A DNA stretch of 64,000 nucleotides from an uncultured Sphingomonas sp. (GCF_913774285.1 NZ_CAJYHX010000033.1:124001-188000), one strand, 5' to 3'; numbered from the stretch's first letter, positions 44,818 to 53,571 are shown. The notes: a model not told the origin generated them from the letters alone. Numbers and translations: made by a program.

Positions 44818-45189
44818 TTAAAGCTTGCTGACGAACGCCTGGTACTTGGCCTCGTTCATCAGGCCGTCCAGCTCGCTCTCGTCGCTGAGCGTCATCTTGA
44901 AGAACCAGCCTTCGCCTTCCGGGTCCTCGTTCACCAGCGCGGGGTTATCGGCGAGGTCGCCATTGCCCTCGACGACGGTGCCCGACACCGGCGCATAGAC
45001 GTCCGACGCCGCCTTGACGCTCTCGACGACCGCGGCATCGTCGCCCTTGCTCAGTTCCTTGCCCTCGTCGGGCACTTCGACGAACACGATGTCGCCGAGC
45101 TGGCTCTGGGCATATTCGGTGATGCCGACCGTCGCGACGTCGCCGTCGACTTCGATCCACTCATGGTCTTCGGTAAAATAGCGGCTCAT
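44818..45189 (-). CDS. gcvH: Glycine cleavage system H protein
   Basis: The lipoyl carrier of glycine cleavage, 123 residues. The lipoylation site is the Lys of VVESVKAASDVYAPVSG. The start MSRYFTEDHEWIEVDGDVAT is the family's standard opening. It lies two bases after gcvT on the same strand, so translation is probably coupled. Confidence 0.96.
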   Translation of the reverse strand: MSRYFTEDHEWIEVDGDVATVGITEYAQSQLGDIVFVEVPDEGKELSKGDDAAVVESVKAASDVYAPVSGTVVEGNGDLADNPALVNEDPEGEGWFFKMTLSDESELDGLMNEAKYQAFVSKL

Positions 45190-45190
45190 G

Positions 45191-46351
45191 TCACGCTCCC
45201 TTTCGGACATAGCGGTGGGGTACGAAGGGCATCGCAACGACCTCCGCGGAATGCTGCTTGCCCCGCTGGACAAGCGTAATCTTGGTGCCGGCCGCTGCAA
45301 GGGCCGACGGCACATAGGCCATCGCGATCGGCTTCTGCACCGAAGGCGCGAACCCGCCCGAGGTGACCTTGCCGACTTCCGCGCCCGAGGCATCGACCAC
45401 CGCCGCGCCCTCGCGCACCGGCTGGCGGCCCTCGACGATCAGGCCGACGCGCTTCATGGCGCTGCCCTGCTCGCGCTCGGCGAGGATGCGCTCGGCACCG
45501 GCAAAGCCACCCTCTTCGCGGCGGCGCTTCGAGAGCGCAAAGCCGAGATCGGCGGCGACCGGCGTCGTCTCCAGATCGAGATCATGACCGTAGAGCGGCA
45601 GCCCGGCTTCCAGACGCAGCGAGTCGCGCGCGCCGAGGCCGATCGGCTTCACTTCCGGCTGCGCGGTGAGCGCATCGGCGAACGCCTCGGCCGCTTCGCC
45701 CGGCAGCGAAATCTCGTAGCCGTCCTCGCCGGTATAGCCCGAGCGGCTGACCCAGAGCGGGTTGCCGTTCCACTCGAACGCGGCGGCGGTCATGAACACC
45801 AGCTTCTCGACACCCGGCAGCACGCGGGCGAGCGCGGTGACCGCCTCCGGCCCCTGCAGCGCCAGCAGCGCCTGGTCTTCCAGATGGTTGATCGTGACTT
45901 CGTCGGGCAGGAACTCGCGGAACACGCCGAGATCGTCCCACTTGGTCGCGCCGTTGACGACCATGTAGATCGTGCCGCCCTCGATCTCGAAGGCGTTGTC
46001 GGCGGGCAGACGGGTCATCATCAGGTCGTCATGGATGCCGCCCTCTTCGCTGAGCAGCAGCGAATAGCGCATCCGCCCCTCGCCCAGACCCTTCACGTCG
46101 CCCGGCAGCAGCTTTTCGAGGCCCGCATCGAAGTCGACGCCCGAGAACAGCAGCTGGCCCATATGGCTGACGTCGAACAGCCCGGCATGCTCGCGCGTCC
46201 AGAGATGCTCGGCCATGATGCCTTCATACTGGACCGGCATCGCATAGCCCGCGAACGGCACCATCCGGCCGCCGCGTGCGCGGTGCCAGGCTTCGAGCGG
46301 CAGCGTCTCGATCGGCAGGTCGGTGACGGTGTCTTCGGCGGCTTCGCTCAT
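45191..46351 (-). CDS. gcvT: Glycine cleavage system T protein (aminomethyltransferase)
   Basis: Transfers the methylene group from aminomethyl-GcvH to tetrahydrofolate and releases ammonia. The 386-residue GcvT/YgfZ-type protein has GRMVPFAGYAMPVQYEG, the folate-site stretch LFDVSHMGQL, and the C-terminal barrel with PIAMAYVPSALAAAG. First gene of gcvT-gcvH-gcvPA-gcvPB and directly downstream of a tandem glycine riboswitch. Confidence 0.95.
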   Translation of the reverse strand: MSEAAEDTVTDLPIETLPLEAWHRARGGRMVPFAGYAMPVQYEGIMAEHLWTREHAGLFDVSHMGQLLFSGVDFDAGLEKLLPGDVKGLGEGRMRYSLLLSEEGGIHDDLMMTRLPADNAFEIEGGTIYMVVNGATKWDDLGVFREFLPDEVTINHLEDQALLALQGPEAVTALARVLPGVEKLVFMTAAAFEWNGNPLWVSRSGYTGEDGYEISLPGEAAEAFADALTAQPEVKPIGLGARDSLRLEAGLPLYGHDLDLETTPVAADLGFALSKRRREEGGFAGAERILAEREQGSAMKRVGLIVEGRQPVREGAAVVDASGAEVGKVTSGGFAPSVQKPIAMAYVPSALAAAGTKITLVQRGKQHSAEVVAMPFVPHRYVRKGA

Positions 46352-46414
46352 CGGGGCACTCCGGGCATCAAGGGTTCAACGGCGCGCATGGAGCCGATGC
46401 CCCCGCCACACCAT

Positions 46415-46612
46415 CGCCCCCTCTGTCACGGAACCTGAGAGCTTTCGCGCGGGTTTGAGCCCGGCTTACCCCTTCGGTGGAGCCCAGCCTCGAAGGCCGG
46501 CTCGCTTTCCAGAGTGTCGTGGCCTGCGCGGTCCTCGGTGCCTGAGAGATTCCGGGGCGGTTGCTCCTTCGGCGATCCGGCGAACCGGATTCTCTCCCGC
46601 GCATGCCCATGC
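46415..46612 (-). promoter_or_regulatory. Tandem glycine riboswitch controlling gcvTHP
   Basis: On the minus strand two glycine aptamers follow each other. The first spans about 46612-46508 and includes GCGGGAGAGA, CCGAAGGAGCAA and TCTCTCAGGCACCGAGGAC. The second spans about 46507-46415 and includes CACCGAAGGGGTAAGCC and GCTCTCAGGTTCCGTGACAGAGG. These are the gcvT-motif conserved blocks. The pair ends about 60 bases before the gcvT start. In other bacteria glycine binding turns expression of this operon on. The edges are approximate. Confidence 0.92.
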
Positions 46613-46700
46613 CGGTTGCCCGCCATCGACGTCGGCGAGCCTTGGCGGCAGGGCTGGCGCGAGTCAATCGGGATAAAGGGTAAAATCGGACCACGCGTGC

Positions 46701-46790
46701 TCCCCTCCCGCTTGCGGGAGGGGTAGGGGGAGGGATCGACGTGGAAGTGGCGCCCAGCCGCTCCATCCCCTCCCGCAAGCGGGAGGGGGA
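46701..46790. repeat. REP-like composite repeat upstream of the glycine riboswitch
   Basis: It starts tcccctcccgcttgcgggag and ends with the inverse unit ctcccgcaagcgggaggggga. The unit is the same as in the first element between gcvH and gcvPA. It fills the gap between the lipoprotein gene stop and the riboswitch. Confidence 0.7.
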
Positions 46791-46799
46791 CTTAGAAGA

Positions 46800-47438
46800 T
46801 CACCGCGTCGCGTTGTACTTGAGCTGCTCGTCGGTCAGCTGGAAGCCGACCAGCGCCTCGAACGTCGCCGACAGCACCGAACGGCGGATCGACGGATCGG
46901 ACAGCGGATCAGTCGCCGCCGATTCGTCGCCCGCCTTGCGCTTGGCGGTCAGGCGGCGGCGGACATCGTCGGGCAGCGTTGCGGCGGCGTGCGAGACGCT
47001 GCTGGTTGCCTGGCCCACCGCGCTTGCGCGGATCTGGCCGGCATCGAAGTGCAGCGTGATGTTGGCGACGCGCTTCGCCTCCACCTGGGTACCGCCGCGG
47101 ACCACGGTGAGGAAATAGGGCAGGACCACGTCGCGCGCCGGGCCGGCGTCGCGACGCCGCGCCAGCACGTCGAACTTGATGCTGGTCACCACCTGGTCGC
47201 CGGAGTCATCGCAGCTGGGCTGCAGATTGGTGATCGTCGCCACCACGTCGATCGCGCTTGCCTCGCGGCTGGTCGCCGGATCGAACAGCGTCACGTCGCC
47301 GGTGCCGGCCGGGATCGCCACCGTCGGGCAGGCGGTGCGCACCGCGCTGATGCCGCCTTCGGTGATTTCGCCGGTGCGGGCACATCCGCCGGCGGCGAGC
47401 AGGATCAGGGCGGGAACGGTGAACTTCGCGACAGACAA
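46800..47438 (-). CDS. Predicted lipoprotein of unknown function
   Basis: I do not recognise a named family. The 212-residue reading begins at TTG 47438 (LSVAKFTVPALILLAAGGC), which gives an ideal lipoprotein signal with Cys at residue 19; AAAGG lies upstream. An in-frame ATG at 47510 would add 24 residues and is less natural. The mature part is soluble, with beta-rich stretches (DVVLPYFLTVVRGG, VANITLHFDAG) and a basic C-terminal region. It is divergent from ispH, 120 bases away. An envelope role is all that can be said. Confidence 0.7.
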   Translation of the reverse strand: MSVAKFTVPALILLAAGGCARTGEITEGGISAVRTACPTVAIPAGTGDVTLFDPATSREASAIDVVATITNLQPSCDDSGDQVVTSIKFDVLARRRDAGPARDVVLPYFLTVVRGGTQVEAKRVANITLHFDAGQIRASAVGQATSSVSHAAATLPDDVRRRLTAKRKAGDESAATDPLSDPSIRRSVLSATFEALVGFQLTDEQLKYNATR

Positions 47439-47558
47439 GGGTGGCAACCTTTCGAACCGAACAGCCGCCCCCCATCTCACACGGACCGGGGCCGGAACGG
47501 CGCGCACCATAGGAACCGCCTTCCGCCCGCGCAAGCAATCGCGTAGAGGCTCCACCCG

Positions 47559-48512
47559 ATGGCAAACACCGAAAAGCGTCCCCTGGAGCTGCTGATCGCA
47601 GCGCCCCGCGGCTTCTGCGCCGGCGTCGACCGCGCGATCCGCATCGTCGAACTCGCGATCGAGAAATATGGCGCGCCGGTCTATGTCCGGCACGAGATCG
47701 TCCACAACAAGTTCGTCGTCGAGAATCTGCGCGCCAAGGGCGCCGTGTTCGTCGAGACGCTGGACCATGTGCCCGACGGCGTGCCGGTGGTGTTCTCCGC
47801 CCACGGCGTGCCCAAGGCGGTGCCGCACAAGGCCGAGCAGCGCGGGCTTTCCTATCTCGACGCCACCTGCCCGCTCGTCTCCAAGGTCCATCGCCAGGCC
47901 GAACGCCATGTTGCGGCCGGGCGCCACATCCTATTCGTCGGGCACGAGGGCCACCCCGAGGTAATCGGCACCTTCGGCCAGGTGCCCGAAGGCGCAATGA
48001 CGCTGGTCGAGACCGAGGCAGATGCCGAATCGGTGACGGTGCCCGATCCCGAGAACCTCGCCTTCCTCACCCAGACCACGCTGTCGGTGGACGATACCGC
48101 TGCGGTGCTCGGCATCCTCAAGCGCCGCTTCCCGACGATGCTGGCGCCGGGCGCGGACGACATCTGCTACGCCACCTCCAACCGCCAGGGTGCGGTCAAG
48201 GCAATCGCCGAGCAGGCCGAGCTGGTGCTGGTGATCGGTGCGCCCAATTCGTCCAACTCGCTGCGGCTGGTCGAGGTCGCCAAGCGCGGCGGCGCCCGCG
48301 CGGTGCTGATCCAGCGCGCCGCCGAGATCGACTTCGCCTGGTTCGACGGCGTGTCGAAGGTCGGCATCAGCGCCGGCGCCTCGGCCCCGGAAGTGCTGGT
48401 GCGCGAAGTCGTCGAGCAGCTGGGCACCCGGTTTGCGGTGATCGAACGCGAAGTCGAGACGGTCGAGGAGAACGTCGTGTTCAAGCTGCCGCGCGGACTC
48501 GAGGCCGCGTAA
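47559..48512 (+). CDS. ispH: 4-hydroxy-3-methylbut-2-enyl diphosphate reductase
   Basis: Last enzyme of the MEP isoprenoid pathway, an Fe-S reductase making IPP and DMAPP. The 317-residue protein shows the three cluster cysteines in context (RGFCAGVDRA, DATCPLVSK, ICYATSNRQ), the substrate residues HEIVHN, SAHGVP and GHEGHPEV, and the closing SAGASAPE. It is the first gene of a run with thrB and rnhA. Its stop shares a base with the thrB start. Confidence 0.97.
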   Translation: MANTEKRPLELLIAAPRGFCAGVDRAIRIVELAIEKYGAPVYVRHEIVHNKFVVENLRAKGAVFVETLDHVPDGVPVVFSAHGVPKAVPHKAEQRGLSYLDATCPLVSKVHRQAERHVAAGRHILFVGHEGHPEVIGTFGQVPEGAMTLVETEADAESVTVPDPENLAFLTQTTLSVDDTAAVLGILKRRFPTMLAPGADDICYATSNRQGAVKAIAEQAELVLVIGAPNSSNSLRLVEVAKRGGARAVLIQRAAEIDFAWFDGVSKVGISAGASAPEVLVREVVEQLGTRFAVIEREVETVEENVVFKLPRGLEAA

Positions 48513-49468
48513 TGGCCGTCTACACGCAGGTTTCGGCCGAGGCGCTCTCCGCGTTTCTCGAGCGCTTCGACGTCGGTGAACTGGTTTCCGCCAAGGGCAT
48601 CGCCGAAGGCGTAGAGAACAGCAACTATCTGGTCGACACCACCAAGAGCCGCTTCATCCTGACGCTGTACGAGAAGCGCGTCGACCAGGGCGACCTGCCC
48701 TATTTCATGGCGCTGCTCGATCACTGCGCCGATCGCGGGCTGCCGGTGCCCCCGGCGGTGCCCGATCGCGACGGCACGCTGATCCACACGCTGGAGGGCC
48801 GCCCGGCCTGCCTGATCCAGTTCCTGTCGGGCGTCTCGGTTTCCCACCCCACCCCGGCGCAGGCCCGCGCGGCGGCCGAGGCGATGGGCAAGATGCACAA
48901 GGCCGTGGCCGACTTCCCGCAGGACCGCCCCAACTCGATGGGCGTCGACACCTGGCGCCCGCTGTTCGAGCGCTGCGGCACCAGCCTCAACGACATCGCG
49001 CCCGGGCTGTATGACGAACTCGGCGCGGCACTCGACCGCGTCACCGCCGCCTGGCCGCGCGAGGGCTTCGATAGCTGCGCGATCCATGCCGACCTGTTCC
49101 CGGACAATGTGCTGATGCTCGGCAACCGGGTGACCGGCCTGATCGACTTCTACTTCGCCTCCACCGATCTGCGGCTCTACGACCTCGCGGTGATGCACAC
49201 CGCCTGGGCGTTCGATTCCACGGGCGAGCGGTTCGATCCGTACGTCTCCGAGGCGCTGCTTCAGGGCTATGAGACCAGCTACAAGCTGACCGAGGCCGAA
49301 CGCGCGATCCTGCCGCTGCTGGCGACCGGCGCGTGCATCCGCTTCACCCTGTCGCGTGCCTGGGACTGGCTCAACACCCCCGCCGACGCGCTGGTGACGC
49401 GCAAGGACCCGCTCGCCTTCTGGCGACGCGCGCACGTCTATGCCTCGGCACTGGCGGCGATCGCATGA
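48512..49468 (+). CDS. thrB: Homoserine kinase, APH-fold type
   Basis: Phosphorylates homoserine for threonine synthesis. The 318-residue protein is of the aminoglycoside-phosphotransferase-like ThrB2 type common in alphaproteobacteria: GVENSNYLV in the N-lobe, the catalytic loop IHADLFPDNVLML, and the metal-binding GLIDFYFASTD. It is wedged between ispH (1-base overlap) and rnhA (4-base overlap), an arrangement often conserved in this class. Confidence 0.95.
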   Translation: MAVYTQVSAEALSAFLERFDVGELVSAKGIAEGVENSNYLVDTTKSRFILTLYEKRVDQGDLPYFMALLDHCADRGLPVPPAVPDRDGTLIHTLEGRPACLIQFLSGVSVSHPTPAQARAAAEAMGKMHKAVADFPQDRPNSMGVDTWRPLFERCGTSLNDIAPGLYDELGAALDRVTAAWPREGFDSCAIHADLFPDNVLMLGNRVTGLIDFYFASTDLRLYDLAVMHTAWAFDSTGERFDPYVSEALLQGYETSYKLTEAERAILPLLATGACIRFTLSRAWDWLNTPADALVTRKDPLAFWRRAHVYASALAAIA

Positions 49469-49911
49469 CCGCCGAACTCCAGCATGTCGAGATCGCGACC
49501 GACGGCGCCTGCAAGGGCAATCCCGGCCCGGGTGGCTGGGGCGCGCTGCTGCGCATGGGCGAGGTCGAGAAGGAAATGTCCGGCGGCGAGGCGCACACCA
49601 CCAACAACCGCATGGAACTGATGGCGGCCATCCAGGGGCTGAAGGCGCTCAAGCGCCCGTGCCGGGTGACGCTCTCCACCGACAGCCGCTATGTGATGGA
49701 CGGCCTGACCAAGTGGATCCATGGCTGGATGAAGAACGGCTGGCGCACCGCCGACAAGAAGCCGGTCAAGAACGCCGACCTCTGGCAGGAACTCCTCGCC
49801 GCCGCCAAGCCCCACCGGGTCGAATGGAAATGGGTGAAGGGCCATGCCGGCCATCCGGACAACGAGCGGGCCGACAAGCTGGCCAGCGACGCGGCAGTGG
49901 CGGCGCGGTGA
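49465..49911 (+). CDS. rnhA: Ribonuclease HI
   Basis: Cuts RNA in RNA-DNA hybrids. The 148-residue enzyme has all four acidic residues in place: Asp in ATDGACKGNPGPGGWG, Glu in NNRMELMAA, Asp in STDSRYVMDG, and Asp in NERADKLA, plus His in KGHAGHPDN. The start is ATG 49465, overlapping the thrB stop. Its stop overlaps the start of the next small gene by one base. Confidence 0.97.
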   Translation: MTAELQHVEIATDGACKGNPGPGGWGALLRMGEVEKEMSGGEAHTTNNRMELMAAIQGLKALKRPCRVTLSTDSRYVMDGLTKWIHGWMKNGWRTADKKPVKNADLWQELLAAAKPHRVEWKWVKGHAGHPDNERADKLASDAAVAAR

Positions 49912-50171
49912 TGCCGCGCTTCGTCGACAGCATGGCATCGCGCGAGGGGCGTTTCGCGCTCGGCACCGACGTGGTGAGCGGACAACCCTATCTGAGCATT
50001 CCTGTCAGCAATCGCTTGGCAGACTATGAAGAATATTACCGGCTGACCGATTCAGAGCGGGTCGCGTTTGAGGGCGATATGGTCCTTGCAGCGGCCTTCG
50101 CTGCGAAATGCCGTCGCAGAGAGCTGGACGACCGCTTGATTATCCCGCCGGGAGCGGATCGAGGAAACTGA
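49911..50171 (+). CDS. Small hypothetical protein coupled to rnhA
   Basis: An 86-residue reading that starts ATG 49911 on the last base of the rnhA stop codon. It is soluble and mixed in charge, with no signal peptide or known motif. A central acidic/aromatic stretch (ADYEEYYRLTDSERVAFEG) is followed by an Ala-rich helix and basic residues. The tight overlap and ordinary codon use suggest a real gene. No function can be assigned. Confidence 0.6.
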   Translation: MPRFVDSMASREGRFALGTDVVSGQPYLSIPVSNRLADYEEYYRLTDSERVAFEGDMVLAAAFAAKCRRRELDDRLIIPPGADRGN

Positions 50172-50235
50172 TCAATCGGTCGGCGACACTTCAGTCTCCG
50201 CCCAACACGTTCCGACAAAAACCGAGGGGGTGCCC

Positions 50236-50703
50236 ATGCTCGCTTACACGGTTCTGCTGATCCTTGCCACGCATCTCCAAGCATTGGCCGCCCCGCCCCA
50301 AGCCGCAGCGCCCGCCCCGGCCCAGGCCGAGCATGTCGCGATCCAGGCCAGCGATATCGACCGCAGCGCCGCCTTCTACCACGAGGCGTTCGGGCTGCGG
50401 CTCATCCCGACGCCGCTCCAGAATCGCCGCTGGCTCGATCTCGGCCATGGCATGTCGCTGCACATCCTCGACGGCCGCACCGCACCCAAGCCGTCGAACC
50501 GCGACGAGCATCTCGCGCTCCATGTCGACGATCTCGCGCCGGTGACGGCGTGGCTCAACGCGCACCATCTCGCCTGGACCAACTTCGCCGGCGAGCCGCG
50601 CAAGATGCAGCTGCGCTTCGACGGCGTGCGGCAGATCTATGTGCAGGACCCAGACGGGTATTGGCTGGAGGTCGGGGACAGCCGGGGCAAGCCGGCGGGG
50701 TGA
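50236..50703 (+). CDS. VOC (glyoxalase/dioxygenase fold) protein with signal peptide
   Basis: A 155-residue protein. The first about 20 residues (MLAYTVLLILATHLQALA) form a secretion signal, then an Ala/Pro linker, then one VOC domain: EHVAIQASDIDRSAAFYHEAFGL (first metal His), EHLALHVDDLAPVTAWL (second His), and YVQDPDGYWLEVGD (Glu). Metal-binding residues of the superfamily are present. The substrate is unknown. ATG 50236 has GAGGGGG upstream. Export of a VOC protein is uncommon. Confidence 0.78.
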   Translation: MLAYTVLLILATHLQALAAPPQAAAPAPAQAEHVAIQASDIDRSAAFYHEAFGLRLIPTPLQNRRWLDLGHGMSLHILDGRTAPKPSNRDEHLALHVDDLAPVTAWLNAHHLAWTNFAGEPRKMQLRFDGVRQIYVQDPDGYWLEVGDSRGKPAG

Positions 50704-51079
50704 GGGGCGCGCTCGCACTCACCACTACATCGGCAGCACTTTGCACCTTGGAAGGTTGCAAAGCAGAAGCTCCGGAAATTTGCAGAAGCTCGCCACCTGA
50801 AGCTGCAGAGCATTAGCAGCAATAGGCAAACGAACGGGCTAAGGCAGGCTGTAAAGACAGGCACGTATCAGACGCAACGGACGCTCTGCCCGAACACCGC
50901 TACAGCGCATTCTGAAGCGCCGGCGCCGGCTCCCAATCCTTCCCCGCAAGGGGGAGGTGGCGCCGAAGGCGGCGGAGTGGGAGGAAGCACGGGGGCCGAT
51001 CTGGCATCCTCCCCCTCCGACCCGCTGGCGCGGACCACCGCCCCCTGGCGGGGGAGGATATGCTCAAATGCTCAGCCGC
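50704..51079. repeat. Gap containing a REP-like composite repeat (50938-51059)
   Basis: From about 50938 to 51059 the sequence starts tccttccccgcaagggggagg and ends with the related inverse, ccccctggcgggggagga, with inner complementary arms (ggaggaagcacgggggcc / ggcatcctccccctcc). It is another member of the dispersed GC-rich family. The first 230 bases of the gap show no gene and no clear signal. Confidence 0.65.
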
Positions 51080-51730
51080 TTACGCTGTCGCGAGCGCGAC
51101 CTCATACTGTGCCGTGGTCTTCGCCGCGACTTCCTCCGCGGTCACGCCCGGCGCCAGCTCGATCAGCCGGAACGGCGAGGCATGATCCGCACGGGCAAAC
51201 ACCGCCAGATCGGTGATGATCATGTCCACCACATTCTTGCCCGTCAGCGGCAGCGTGCAGTCGGGGATGAACTTGGGGCTGCCGTCCTTGGCAGTATGTT
51301 CCATCACCACGATGATTTTCTTCACGCCCGCGACCAAGTCCATCGCGCCGCCCATGCCCTTGATCATCTTGCCCGGGATCATCCAGTTGGCGATGTCGCC
51401 CTCCTGGCTCACCTCCATCGCGCCGAGCACGGTCAGGTCGATATGCCCGCCGCGGATCATCGCGAAGCTGTCGGCCGAGCTGAAATAGACCGAGCTGGGC
51501 AGCTCGCTGATCGTCTGCTTGCCGGCATTGATCAGATCCGGATCCTCGTCACCCTCCAGCGGGAACGGGCCGATGCCGAGCATGCCGTTTTCGGACTGGA
51601 GCGTCACCTCGACGCCCGCCGGGATATGGTTCGCCACCAGGGTCGGGATGCCGATGCCCAGATTGACGTAGAAGCCGTCCTGCAGCTCCTTCGCGGCGCG
51701 CGCCGCCATGTCGTCGCGGGTCCAGGCCAT
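51080..51730 (-). CDS. scoB: 3-oxoacid CoA-transferase subunit B
   Basis: Beta subunit of a succinyl-CoA:3-ketoacid-type CoA-transferase, 216 residues. The catalytic Glu is in LQSENGMLGIGP. GIGIPTLVANHIP and GAMDLVAGVKKIIVVMEHT are family blocks. It would move CoA between succinyl-CoA and acetoacetate or a similar oxoacid. It is last in the operon. Its start shares one base with the stop of a phosphatase gene that separates it from subunit A. Confidence 0.93.
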   Translation of the reverse strand: MAWTRDDMAARAAKELQDGFYVNLGIGIPTLVANHIPAGVEVTLQSENGMLGIGPFPLEGDEDPDLINAGKQTISELPSSVYFSSADSFAMIRGGHIDLTVLGAMEVSQEGDIANWMIPGKMIKGMGGAMDLVAGVKKIIVVMEHTAKDGSPKFIPDCTLPLTGKNVVDMIITDLAVFARADHASPFRLIELAPGVTAEEVAAKTTAQYEVALATA

Positions 51731-52626
51731 CAGTGCTTCTCCTGCGGATCCGTCCAGCGCGTCGCCGGCGGAAAAGTTTGGTCAAAGGTGGAACCGAGCC
51801 CGGTTCCGTAGACGGGGTTGGGCAGCACGAACCAGCCATGCCCCCAATAGGGCGCGATCGCCGGGCTCGCCGCCGCCGCGCGCCGCTCGGGCGGGGTCAG
51901 GCCGGCGAACAGGTCGGTAAAGTCGCCGAGCTGGTCGCCGCCCATCGCCACCACGCACCAGCGCTGGGCGATGGCATTGCGCCGGCCGTCCTTGCCGGAC
52001 TTGCCGTCGACATCGCCCTTCAGGAACAGCGTGTCGCCGTGCGTCGCCGGGCCAAGCCCCGCGAAGTTCAGCGCCGCTTCGGTCTCGGCGGCATTGGCGG
52101 CGGCGCGATTGGTGTTGAACACCACCGTCACCCCCATCGCCCGCAGCGCCCGCACCGCCTCGACCGCACCGGGCACAGCGGCGACCTTCATCGCGCCGGT
52201 CTTCTCCCAGCGGTCCCAGCGTGCCGAGTCCCAGCCGCCCGATCGCTGCGCATCGTCGCCTTCATAGCCGAGATTGAGCAGCAGCGTCTCGTCGACGTCG
52301 AACACCACGGCCGGAGGCCTTGTCTCGCAGGTCTGCACCCGCGGCGACGCGAGCGACGCACTCGCCGCCAACACGACCGACTTGCGCGACGCGACGCCCT
52401 GCACCGGCTCCAGGCGCGCCCGGACCCAGTCGACCAGGGCATTGTATGCCTGCACGCTCAGCGCCGCCGACTCGCCTGAGCCGTAGAGATACTGCATCCC
52501 CGCCGGCGCGCCGCCGGGGGCGGCAACGGCCGCCGGTGCGGGTGGCGCCTGCGTCACGCTCGCATCGACGACGCAGCCCGACAGCGCCAGCCCCGAGGCC
52601 GCCAGCAGCAGGGCGGAGCGGATCAC
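51730..52626 (-). CDS. Class C acid phosphatase-like HAD lipoprotein (e(P4) family)
   Basis: The start is GTG 52626, overlapping the scoA stop by four bases. The 298-residue product has a lipoprotein signal (VIRSALLLAASGLALSGC), a Pro/Ala-rich linker, then the HAD phosphatase core with the DxDxT motif VFDVDETLLLNLGYEGDD, TVVFNTNRAAAN, and a late acidic motif in VVAMGGDQLGDFTDLF. Relatives are outer-membrane 5'-nucleotidases/acid phosphatases. It lies between two CoA-transferase subunits with overlaps on both sides, an unusual position for a surface phosphatase. Longer readings upstream are just the other frame of scoA. Confidence 0.87.
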   Translation of the reverse strand: MIRSALLLAASGLALSGCVVDASVTQAPPAPAAVAAPGGAPAGMQYLYGSGESAALSVQAYNALVDWVRARLEPVQGVASRKSVVLAASASLASPRVQTCETRPPAVVFDVDETLLLNLGYEGDDAQRSGGWDSARWDRWEKTGAMKVAAVPGAVEAVRALRAMGVTVVFNTNRAAANAAETEAALNFAGLGPATHGDTLFLKGDVDGKSGKDGRRNAIAQRWCVVAMGGDQLGDFTDLFAGLTPPERRAAAASPAIAPYWGHGWFVLPNPVYGTGLGSTFDQTFPPATRWTDPQEKH

Positions 52627-53330
52627 GCCGCCTCGCGCGGGCGGACGGTGCGGAACTCGATCTTCTTGTCGTACGGCGCGCCGACGATCATGCGCTTTAC
52701 ATAGATGCCCGGCAGGTGGATCTGGTCGGGGTCGAGGCTGCCCACCGGCACCACTTCTTCCACCTCGGCGATGCACAGGTGGCTGGCGGTCGCCATCGGC
52801 TGGTTGAAGTTGCGCGCGGTCTTGCGGAATATGAGATTCCCCGCCTCGTCCGCCTTCCAGCCCTTGATGATCGATAGGTCGGCGCGGATGCCGCGCTCGA
52901 GGATATATTCCTCGCCGTCGAACACCTTCACTTCCTTGCCCTCGGCAACCTTCGTGCCGACGCCGGTCTTGGTGTAGAAGCCCGGGATGCCCGCGCCCCC
53001 TGCCCGGCAACGCTCCGCGAGCGTGCCTTGCGGGCAGAATTCCACCTCCAGCTCGCCGGAGAGATACTGGCGCTCGAACTCCTTGTTCTCGCCGACATAC
53101 GACGAGATCATCTTCTTGACCTGGCGGCTACGCAGCAGCTTGCCCAGGCCCTCGTTATCGATGCCGGCGTTGTTCGAGGCGATGGTGAGGTCCTTGACGC
53201 CCGCGGCCTGGATCGCGTCGATCAGCCGCTCCGGGATGCCGCACAAGCCGAAACCGCCCGCGCAGATCATCATCCCGTCGAACAGCAGCCCTTCCAGCGC
53301 TGCGTTCGCGTTGGGGTAGAGCTTGTCCAT
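52623..53330 (-). CDS. scoA: 3-oxoacid CoA-transferase subunit A
   Basis: The alpha subunit, 235 residues. It starts MDKLYPNANAALEGLLFDGM, followed by the CoA-binding GGFGLCGIPERLIDAI, with LTIASNNAGIDNEGLG and GIPGFYTKTGVGT typical of ScoA/PcaI. First gene of scoA-phosphatase-scoB. The divergent gap upstream (about 240 bases) is shared with an outer-membrane protein gene. Confidence 0.93.
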   Translation of the reverse strand: MDKLYPNANAALEGLLFDGMMICAGGFGLCGIPERLIDAIQAAGVKDLTIASNNAGIDNEGLGKLLRSRQVKKMISSYVGENKEFERQYLSGELEVEFCPQGTLAERCRAGGAGIPGFYTKTGVGTKVAEGKEVKVFDGEEYILERGIRADLSIIKGWKADEAGNLIFRKTARNFNQPMATASHLCIAEVEEVVPVGSLDPDQIHLPGIYVKRMIVGAPYDKKIEFRTVRPREAA

Positions 53331-53571
53331 CGACGATTCCCTCCGACTGTTCGGCCCGGCGATAATCCGCTCGGGGCGGCGGGGTCAAGCGAACCTGAAC
53401 CGGCTTTCAACTCGGCTGGACCTTCCCCTACGGCAAGGCTGACTGTTGCACATCCGCCACACATACCAATGTAATCCATCTGTCATATTGCGCCTGCGAA
53501 CAGAGGGCCTATCTGGAGCGTCTGGATGGCCATCCGGTTATAACAAGTAACAAGTCCAAAGGTATCTAATC

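Noticed and set aside
52627..53010. Upstream extension of the phosphatase frame
   Set aside because: It is the out-of-frame reading of scoA. The GTG at 52626 begins a clean lipoprotein signal.
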